The position numbers and the translations under genes were made by a program. A DNA stretch of 5,584 nt, taken from assembly GCA_005877675.1 (NCBI GenBank), contig VBNZ01000037.1, positions 1 to 5,584 on the forward strand. Reading direction: 5' to 3'. The stretch is from Gammaproteobacteria bacterium. GTDB taxonomy: Bacteria; Pseudomonadota; Gammaproteobacteria; Xanthomonadales; Rhodanobacteraceae. The notes under the pieces were generated by a model, which saw only the letters and a program-made list of their open reading frames with translations, was not told where the DNA came from and did not search any database. Of this stretch, positions 1 through 4,527 are shown piece after piece. Positions within the stretch are counted from its first letter, which is position 1; every line of letters starts with the position of its first letter.

Positions 1-1886
1 AAATCCAGCGCGCGCTTGTCCACGCCCCATTGCAATTCGCTGGCCTTGCCGCAGGCGACGCCGGCAATGCGCAAGGTCTCGATCGGCGCGCCGCCTGGTT
101 CGGCATTCTTTTGAAATACATTGCCGACTTCGAACAGGCGCACGCGTTCGTGCTGGCGGTTGCGATTGGCGATCAGCGCGCCGACGAGTCCCGGCAACAG
201 ACTCGTGCGCATCACACCGAGATCGGCCGAGAGCGGATTGTCGAGCGCGATCGCACCCGTATCGAGCTGCCAGGTGCGCAAGGTGTCGCCATGGACGAAG
301 GCGTAGGTAATCGCTTCGTAATAATCGCGCGCAGCGAGCTGAGCCCGTAACGCGGCAACATCGACACGATCCTCAGCGAGCGCAGGCACATCCAATTCAC
401 CGCGCGGCGCCAGCGTCGGAATGCGCTCGTAGCCGTGGATGCGCGCGACCTCCTCGATCAGATCGACCTCGAGCGCGAGATCGAAACGCGCAGATGGCGG
501 CGTCACCTGCCAATCTGGTCTCCTGCCATCATCAGAAACTATTTGATGAAAATTAGCCTCGTCCTCTGAGAATCGCTTTACGACCATACCAAGGTCGCGA
601 AGGATGCGTTCAACCTCGGCATCCGGCACCTCGATACCGAGCACGCGCGCGATGCGTGCTCGGCGCAGCTCGATCGGTGCGCGTTGCGGCAGGTGCGCGA
701 GCGACACGGCTTCGATGATCGGACCCGGTTTGCCGCCGCCGAATTCGACGACCAGCTGTGTCGCACGTTCGAGCGCGCGACGTGGCAGTTCCGCGTCGAC
801 ACCACGCTCGAAGCGATGCGCAGCGTCGGTGTGCATGCCCAGACCACGCGCACGACCGGCAATTACGCCCGGGCGCCAATGCGCGGCTTCCAAAAATACG
901 TCGCGTGTCGTCGCGGTCACCCGGGTGTCGAAACCGCCCATGATGCCGCCCAACGAGACGGCCTTGTCGGCATCGGTAACGACAAGAAATTTTTCGCTCA
1001 ATTCGACTTCGCGTTCATCGAGCAGCTTGAGCTTCTCACCGGCATGCGCAAAGCGCACGCCGATCGGGCCCGCGAGCGTCGCCGCATCGAACGCGTGCAG
1101 CGGCTGGCCCAGCTCGATCATCACGTAATTGGTCACGTCGACCAGCAGGCTGATCGAGCGCAGACCGCAGCGACGCAGCCGTTCGGTGAGCCACAACGGC
1201 GCCTTCGCGTTCGGGTCGATGCCTTCAATGTAGCGTCCGCAGAAGCGCGGGCAATCGGCCGGCGCTTCGAGCTTGATTTCTATTTTGCGCGCGATCGCCG
1301 CATCGATCGGTGCGAGCGCAGGCGGCTTGTGCGCCACACCGAACGCCGCGGCGACATCGTTCGCGACGCCATGCAGCGCAAGGCAGTCCGCGCGATTCGG
1401 CGTGAGGCCAAGATCGATCATGCAATCGGGCAGACCGAGATACTCGGCGAGCGGCTTGCCGACCGGCGCATCGGCGGCGAGTTCGAGCAGGCCCGACGCG
1501 TCGGCATCGATGCCGAGTTCCTTGGCCGAGCACAGCATGCCAGACGATTCGACACCACGCAGCTTTGCCGCCTTGATCGTGATCTCGCCGACTTTGGTGC
1601 CGACCGTTGCGAGCGGTGCCTTCAATCCGGGCCGCGCATTCGGCGCGCCGCAGACAATCTGCAGCGTATTGCCGCCACCTGCGTCTACCTTGCATACCTG
1701 CAGGCGGTCGGCTTCCGGATGCTTGGCGCAGTCGACGATCTGCGCAACGACTACGCCGGCGAGACCCTCGCCGAGCGGCGCGGCTTCCTCGACCTCGTGG
1801 CCGATCATGTTGAGCTTTTCGATCAGTGTTGCGCGATTGGCATCGAGCGCGACGAGTTCGCGCAGCCAGTTTTCGGAGATTTTCAT
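1..1886 (-). CDS. pheT: Phenylalanyl-tRNA synthetase beta subunit, first 628 codons (3' end outside the window)
   Basis: Beta subunit of PheRS: tRNA binding, editing of mischarged Tyr-tRNA-Phe, and structural support for PheS. It starts at ATG 1886 with MKISENWLRELV and, in the stretches I translated codon by codon, stays open to the left edge (…SELQWGVDKRALD); about 160-170 residues of a ~790-residue protein are missing. Domains in order: EMAP/OB-type tRNA-binding domain (about 40-150, with HPEADRLQVCKVD from His56, IVCGAPNAR, KLRGVESSGMLCS); B1/B5-type core and B3/4 editing region (LTPNRADCLALHG, VDVTNYVMIELGQPLHAFDA, SLGGIMGG, IAGRARGLGMHTDAAHRFERGVD); B5 domain ending FDLALEVDLIEEVARIHGYERIP; then the catalytic-like domain (TYAFVHGD, NPLSADLGVMRTSLLPGL, NRNRQHERVRLFEVGNVF). 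No purine-rich Shine-Dalgarno precedes the start; the repeat ends 4 nt upstream. Residues around 436-452 form an unusual AT-rich insertion. Confidence 0.97.
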   Translation of the reverse strand, partial: MKISENWLRELVALDANRATLIEKLNMIGHEVEEAAPLGEGLAGVVVAQIVDCAKHPEADRLQVCKVDAGGGNTLQIVCGAPNARPGLKAPLATVGTKVGEITIKAAKLRGVESSGMLCSAKELGIDADASGLLELAADAPVGKPLAEYLGLPDCMIDLGLTPNRADCLALHGVANDVAAAFGVAHKPPALAPIDAAIARKIEIKLEAPADCPRFCGRYIEGIDPNAKAPLWLTERLRRCGLRSISLLVDVTNYVMIELGQPLHAFDAATLAGPIGVRFAHAGEKLKLLDEREVELSEKFLVVTDADKAVSLGGIMGGFDTRVTATTRDVFLEAAHWRPGVIAGRARGLGMHTDAAHRFERGVDAELPRRALERATQLVVEFGGGKPGPIIEAVSLAHLPQRAPIELRRARIARVLGIEVPDAEVERILRDLGMVVKRFSEDEANFHQIVSDDGRRPDWQVTPPSARFDLALEVDLIEEVARIHGYERIPTLAPRGELDVPALAEDRVDVAALRAQLAARDYYEAITYAFVHGDTLRTWQLDTGAIALDNPLSADLGVMRTSLLPGLVGALIANRNRQHERVRLFEVGNVFQKNAEPGGAPIETLRIAGVACGKASELQWGVDKRALD

Positions 1887-1890
1887 TTTA

Positions 1891-1993
1891 CGGGACTCGG
1901 GACTCGGGACTCGGGACCCGGGGAAAACGGAAAAGAGGATCGCAGCGCCGTAGAGGGCTTTTGCGAGTCCCGAGTCCCGAGTCCCAAGTCCCG
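1891..1993. repeat. Inverted GGGACTC heptamer repeat filling the pheS-pheT gap
   Basis: On the + strand, four tandem heptamers lie at 1892-1919 (GGGACTC three times, then GGGACCC). The reverse complement lies at 1965-1992 (GAGTCCC three times, then AAGTCCC). The arms make a 29-bp stem with two mismatches around a 45-nt centre (1920-1964) that holds GGAAAACGGAAAAGAGG and GAGGGCTTTT. The element occupies essentially all of the 111-nt gap, ending 4 nt from the pheS stop and 4 nt from the pheT start. Similar GGGA-heptamer intergenic repeats are, from recall, common in Xanthomonadaceae-type genomes. The copy looks like an inserted, non-autonomous interspersed element; it has no coding capacity. 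Confidence 0.85.
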
Positions 1994-1997
1994 TCTT

Positions 1998-2996
1998 TCA
2001 TGCAAATTGCTTCAAAAACCGCACATCATTCTCGAAAAACGCGCGCAGATCGGTGACGCCGTAGCGCAGCATCGCAAGGCGCTCGACGCCCATGCCGAAA
2101 GCAAAGCCGGTGTAGCGCTCCGGATCGATACCGCAGTTCGCGAGCACATTCGGATGCACCATGCCGCAGCCGAGCACTTCGAGCCAGCGCGAGCCGCCGT
2201 CCGGCAGGTCCCAGCGGATGATCACATCGGCGCCGGGCTCGACGAATGGGAAGAACGTCGGCTTGAACATCATCTCGAAATCGCGCTCGAAGAACGCGTT
2301 GAGGAACGCACGCAGCGTACCCTTGAGATCGGCCATCGTCGAAGTCTCGTCGACGAGCAGGCCTTCGACCTGATGGAACATCGGCGAGTGCGTCTGATCC
2401 GAATCGCTGCGATACACCTTGCCCGGCGCGATCAGGCGCAACGGCGGCTGCTTGCCGTTCATCGCGCGGATCTGCACGGGCGAGGTATGCGTGCGCAGCA
2501 GACGTCCATCACCGAAGTAGAACGTGTCGTGCATCGCACGCGCCGGATGATCGGGCGGAAAATTCAGCGCGCCGAAGTTATGCCAGTCGTCTTCGATTTC
2601 CGGACCGTCGGCAACGCTGTAACCGAGTCGCCCGAAAATCTGCGTGATGCGATCGAGCGCACGCGTGAGCGGATGCACGCTGCCACGCGCGCTGTTGCGA
2701 CCAGGCAGCGTGACATCGATGCCTTCGCTCGCCAGTCGCTGCGCAAGCACTGCGTCTTCGAGCGTGGCGCGGCGCGCGAGGATCGCAGCGTTGAGTCCTT
2801 CCTTGGCGCGATTGACGCGCTCGCCCTGCGCCTTGCGTTCGTCGGGCGGCAGTTTGCCCAGCGCTTTGAGCTGCTCGGTGACCAGGCCAGACTTACCGAG
2901 CAGGTGCACGCGCAACGCATCGAGTGCTTCGAGCGTCGGCGCTGCGGCGATCTGCGTGAGCGCGCCATTGACTTGCTGATCGAGGCTATCCGCCAT
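1998..2996 (-). CDS. pheS: Phenylalanyl-tRNA synthetase alpha subunit, 332 aa
   Basis: Catalytic subunit of the (alpha-beta)2 PheRS that charges tRNA-Phe. Seen: an N-terminal coiled-coil tRNA-binding arm (about residues 1-95, with LEALDALRVHLLGKSGLVTEQLK), then the class II catalytic domain with HPLTRALDRI, GPEIEDDWHNFGALNFPPDHPAR, the TSPVQIRAM element, motif 2 YRSDSDQTHSPMFHQVEG (FHQVEG at 207-212), GCGMVHPNVL (from 276) and motif 3 GFAFGMGVERLAMLRYGV (from 297). Length fits the family (327 aa in E. coli). The ATG at 2996 gives the usual MADSLDQQV-like N-terminus; only a weak GCGGAA precedes it. The frame is open to 3113, but that 39-codon extension would start at the terminator and has no family support. 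The stop at 1998 is followed after 3 nt by the repeat element. Confidence 0.98.
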   Translation of the reverse strand: MADSLDQQVNGALTQIAAAPTLEALDALRVHLLGKSGLVTEQLKALGKLPPDERKAQGERVNRAKEGLNAAILARRATLEDAVLAQRLASEGIDVTLPGRNSARGSVHPLTRALDRITQIFGRLGYSVADGPEIEDDWHNFGALNFPPDHPARAMHDTFYFGDGRLLRTHTSPVQIRAMNGKQPPLRLIAPGKVYRSDSDQTHSPMFHQVEGLLVDETSTMADLKGTLRAFLNAFFERDFEMMFKPTFFPFVEPGADVIIRWDLPDGGSRWLEVLGCGMVHPNVLANCGIDPERYTGFAFGMGVERLAMLRYGVTDLRAFFENDVRFLKQFA

Positions 2997-3096
2997 TTTC
3001 CGCGTTCCAATCGTGTGCCATCTGCACAACACCGTTGTTGAAGAGTGCGCCCAAGACGGGTGCTTTTGATCCGCTATTGCGCTCACGCATGAACGC

Positions 3097-3132
3097 AAAA
3101 AATAAGGGAGCAAGGCTGAAGCCCGCTCCCTT
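3097..3132 (-). terminator. Intrinsic terminator / attenuator between rplT and pheS
   Basis: Minus strand: AAGGGAGC (3132-3125) pairs with GCTCCCTT (3111-3104). The stem continues inward through a G-U pair and GGC/GCC around a TTCA loop with one bulged T, about 12 bp in all. It is followed by A and six T (3103-3097). This is a textbook Rho-independent terminator. It lies about 100 nt before the pheS start, so it either ends most rplT transcripts or acts as a conditional attenuator for pheST. Confidence 0.88.
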
Positions 3133-3151
3133 GTTGATCACAGCAGCGGGC
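3121..3151 (-). promoter_or_regulatory. Possible antiterminator pairing competing with the terminator
   Basis: GCCCGCT (minus strand, 3151-3145) is perfectly complementary to AGCGGGC (3127-3121), which is the inner part of the terminator's 5' arm. The two structures share bases and cannot form together. GCCC of the upstream segment can in turn pair with GGGC (3169-3166) as an extension of the GCGCGA/TCGCGC hairpin (3167-3154). That gives the 1:2, 2:3, 3:4 alternation typical of amino-acid attenuators. Confidence 0.4.
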
Positions 3152-3176
3152 GCGCGATGAATCGCGCCCATGCCAT
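3138..3176 (-). CDS. Candidate 12-codon leader peptide upstream of pheS
   Basis: ATG at 3176, only 4 nt after the rplT stop, opens MAWARFIARPLL and stops at TGA 3140-3138, just before the terminator hairpin. There is no Shine-Dalgarno of its own, so it would depend on ribosomes re-initiating after rplT. It holds one Phe codon (TTC, 3161-3159), which lies in the loop of a GCGCGA/TCGCGC hairpin. In E. coli the pheST operon is controlled by attenuation through a Phe-rich leader peptide (pheM) at this same place. A single Phe codon is weak evidence, so this is a hypothesis. Confidence 0.25.
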   Translation of the reverse strand: MAWARFIARPLL

Positions 3177-3180
3177 GCGA

Positions 3181-3540
3181 TTACGCCGCGAGGCTGGCTT
3201 TGGCTTTTTCTGCGAGCTTGCCAAACGCTGCAATGTCGTGCATCGCGATGTCGGCGAGCACCTTGCGGTCGACCGTGATGTTGGCCTTCTTCAGACCATT
3301 CATCAGGCGGCTGTAGGACAGACCAAACTGACGCGCGCCGGCGTTGATGCGCACGATCCACAGGCTGCGGAACTGGCGCTTCTTCTGCTTGCGGCCGATA
3401 TAGGCGTATTGCTGCGCCTTGATCACCGCCTGCTTGGCTACGCGGAAGACTTTGCTGCGGGCGTTGTAATAGCCCTTCGCGCGCGAGAGGATTTTCTTGT
3501 GCCGACGACGTGCGACGACACCACGTTTTACTCGTGCCAT
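3181..3540 (-). CDS. rplT: 50S ribosomal protein L20, 119 aa
   Basis: Early-assembly 23S rRNA-binding protein and, in enterobacteria, translational repressor of rpmI-rplT. Seen: the basic helical N-terminal extension MARVKRGVVARRRHKKILSRAKGYY, the QQYAYIGRKQKKRQFRSLWIVRINA core with the RxLWIxRINA signature, then GLSYSRLMNGLKKANITVDRKVLADIA. Length 119 aa is normal (about 117-119). The start at 3540 is supported by AAGGAG about 8 nt upstream, inside the 12-nt gap from rpmI. It stops with TAA at 3181-3183. A terminator-like hairpin begins about 48 nt downstream. Confidence 0.98.
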   Translation of the reverse strand: MARVKRGVVARRRHKKILSRAKGYYNARSKVFRVAKQAVIKAQQYAYIGRKQKKRQFRSLWIVRINAGARQFGLSYSRLMNGLKKANITVDRKVLADIAMHDIAAFGKLAEKAKASLAA

Positions 3541-3552
3541 GGTTTCGTCTCC

Positions 3553-3750
3553 TTATGCGTACGGCAGCATGCGCGCAATACGACCGGAGTCTTCCTTGCG
3601 CACGATGTTGGGACCGCGAAGATTACGCTTACGCTTGGTGCTCTTCTTGGTCAGAATGTGGCTCTTGAACGCGTGGCCGGCCTTGAATTTGCCGGACGCC
3701 GTTTTGCGGAACCGCTTGGCAGCGGCCCGGTTGGTTTTGATCTTGGGCAT
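3553..3750 (-). CDS. rpmI: 50S ribosomal protein L35, 65 aa
   Basis: Small basic large-subunit protein. Seen: MPKIKTNRAAAKRFRKTASGKFK at the N-terminus, the HAFKSHILTKKSTKRKRNLRG stretch, and the C-terminal IARMLPYA. Length 65 aa matches the usual 64-66. The ATG at 3750 is chosen because it gives the invariant MPKIKT start and has AAAGGA 8-9 nt upstream; the frame stays open to 3864, but that extension has no L35 homology. The gene ends 12 nt before rplT, so the two are almost certainly co-transcribed, as in other bacteria, where L20 represses both. Confidence 0.98.
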   Translation of the reverse strand: MPKIKTNRAAAKRFRKTASGKFKAGHAFKSHILTKKSTKRKRNLRGPNIVRKEDSGRIARMLPYA

Positions 3751-3769
3751 AACCCATTCCTTTAGTTGA

Positions 3770-3799
3770 TTTATATACTCGCGCGAGCGGCGGCGTGAA
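3770..3799 (-). promoter_or_regulatory. Possible internal promoter for rpmI-rplT
   Basis: On the minus strand TTCACG (3799-3794, 4 of 6 to TTGACA), an 18-nt GC-rich spacer and TATAAA (3775-3770, 5 of 6 to TATAAT) form a weak sigma-70-like pair. A transcript would begin about 15 nt before the rpmI start, close to its Shine-Dalgarno. The AT-rich patch stands out in a GC-rich gap, but it may only keep the ribosome-binding site unstructured. A 10-bp palindrome (CTCGCGCGAG, 3778-3787) overlaps the spacer. Confidence 0.25.
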
Positions 3800-3837
3800 C
3801 CGCGCTTTCCATCCTGCTCGGGCCGTAGCTTGTTTAA

Positions 3838-3855
3838 GTCTGCCTTGCGGCAGAC
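3838..3855 (-). promoter_or_regulatory. GCAA-tetraloop hairpin in the rpmI leader (candidate regulatory structure)
   Basis: The minus strand reads GTCTGCC-GCAA-GGCAGAC, a perfect 7-bp stem capped by a GNRA-type loop, in the 186-nt infC-rpmI gap and about 88 nt before the rpmI start. It is not followed by a U-run, so it is not a terminator. In E. coli, L20 represses the rpmI-rplT message by binding structures in this leader. Whether this hairpin is part of such a site cannot be told from one sequence. Confidence 0.45.
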
Positions 3856-3936
3856 GGGTTCCAATTCGTTTTGCCTTTGCGATCATCCGTCATCGCGAGA
3901 ATTACAAGCAGCCATCCCGACTGCAATTTTCAACGC

Positions 3937-4458
3937 TTACTGCTTTTTCTTTGGAGCAATCATCATCACCATCTGGCGGCCTTCGAAACGCGGGAAGCTT
4001 TCGATCACCGCCTCCTCGAGCGTGTCGGCCTGGATGCGCTTGACCATCTGCTCACCCAGTTCCGTGTGCGCCATTTCGCGACCCTTGAAGCGGACGATGA
4101 CCTTTACCTTGTCGCCCTCTTCGAGGAAGCGCTTCAAATTGCGCAGCTTCACGTTGTAGTCGCCGTCTTCGGTCGAGGGGCGGAACTTCAGTTCCTTGAT
4201 CTCGACCTGCTTGGTCTTGCGCTTGGCCGCATGCGCTTTCTTCTGCTGCTCGAACTTGAACTTGCCGAAGTCCATGATGCGGCAGACCGGGGGGTCCGCC
4301 GTCGGCTGGATTTCGACCAGGTCCAAGCCCAGGTCGATCGCCATATTGAGCGCGTCGTCGCGCCCGAGGACTCCAATCTGTTCACCGTCGGCGCCGATCA
4401 CGCGCACCCGCGGAACCCTTATTTCGAGATTCCTGCGGTTAGATTTTTCAGTGGCGAT
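3937..4458 (-). CDS. infC: Translation initiation factor IF-3, 173 aa, probable ATC start
   Basis: IF3 binds the 30S subunit, prevents premature 50S joining and checks start codon and initiator tRNA. Seen: N-domain with NLEIRVPRVRVIGADGEQIGV, the DLVEIQPTADPPVCRIMDFGKFKFE core, a Lys-rich linker (KKAHAAKRKTKQVE), and C-domain with IKELKFRPSTEDGDYNVKLRN, FLEEGDKVKVIVRFKGREM and the GRQMVMMIAPKKK end. A GTG start at 4407 would cut off the conserved NLEIRVPRV stretch. Extending upstream in frame reads I-A-T-E-K-S-N-R-R-N, preceded by GTC and then TGA at 4464-4462, so no ATG, GTG or TTG is available beyond it. The ATC at 4458 with GGAG 9 nt upstream is the best start and gives 173 aa, against 180 in E. 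coli. E. coli infC starts at AUU and IF3 represses its own translation by rejecting that codon; the same autoregulation is inferred here. Confidence 0.95.
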   Translation of the reverse strand: MATEKSNRRNLEIRVPRVRVIGADGEQIGVLGRDDALNMAIDLGLDLVEIQPTADPPVCRIMDFGKFKFEQQKKAHAAKRKTKQVEIKELKFRPSTEDGDYNVKLRNLKRFLEEGDKVKVIVRFKGREMAHTELGEQMVKRIQADTLEEAVIESFPRFEGRQMVMMIAPKKKQ

Positions 4459-4471
4459 GACTCATTTCTCC
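4459..4471 (-). promoter_or_regulatory. infC ribosome-binding site next to a non-ATG start
   Basis: GGAG at 4471-4468 (minus strand) is followed by 9 nt and then ATC at 4458-4456. That spacing is normal for initiation at the ATC. The same GGAG lies inside an in-frame ATG-GAG-AAA-TGA (4473-4462), and another ATG (4465-4463) sits only 2 nt after GGAGAA and opens a 5-codon dead end (MSHRH, stop 4450-4448). Neither ATG can produce IF3, so this site decides the start. Confidence 0.65.
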
Positions 4472-4490
4472 ATAGACCTGTCGACTAATC

Positions 4491-4517
4491 AAACCGGCGT
4501 TCAGGCGGAGCCGGTTT
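4491..4517 (-). other. Hairpin in the thrS-infC intergenic region
   Basis: The arms at 4491-4498 (AAACCGGC on the + strand) and 4510-4517 (GCCGGTTT) are a perfect 8-bp inverted repeat with an 11-nt loop. In the transcript it lies 10 nt after the thrS stop and about 20 nt before the infC Shine-Dalgarno. No U-tract follows (GATTAG), so it does not look like an intrinsic terminator. It could protect or process the message, or modulate infC translation; this is inference only. Confidence 0.5.
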
Positions 4518-4527
4518 GCGATTGAAA

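Noticed and set aside
1..1886. Possible frameshift in pheT, because minus-strand fragments appear in other frames (e.g. 1225-1695, 578-862)
   Set aside because: The stretches I translated codon by codon from ATG 1886 (the start, the HRFERGVD region, positions 420-650 and the last ~110 codons to the left edge) are open and in one frame, and the domains elsewhere read in order. It lacks a stop only because it leaves the window.
1891..1993. CRISPR array or terminator
   Set aside because: The heptamers are contiguous with no spacers, and the element is one inverted pair. No U-run follows the stem on either strand, so it is not a standard terminator.
684..3041. A 785-codon open frame on the + strand
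   Set aside because: It runs antisense across pheT, the repeat element and pheS, which are certain genes. Its product is rich in Arg, Ala and Asp/Glu without any recognisable domain. Long open antisense frames are expected opposite GC-rich genes of this codon usage.
2997..3113. N-terminal extension of PheS by 39 codons
   Set aside because: It would begin within the terminator region, has no PheS homology and no ribosome site; the ATG at 2996 gives the family N-terminus.
2986..3171. A 61-codon minus-strand frame from the rplT end into the pheS start (contains GFSLAPLFFAFM)
   Set aside because: The Phe cluster is encoded by the terminator itself (TTC, TTT, TTT and TTC around the T-run), so it comes after the point where a leader peptide could act. 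The rest shows no conserved character. It was kept only as context for the attenuator idea.
3157..4488. Further + strand open frames opposite rplT/rpmI (3157-3765) and infC (3871-4488)
   Set aside because: They are frame shadows of ribosomal protein and IF3 genes, with no family features or ribosome-binding sites.
4491..4517. Intrinsic terminator after thrS
   Set aside because: The stem is followed by GATTAG rather than a U-tract.
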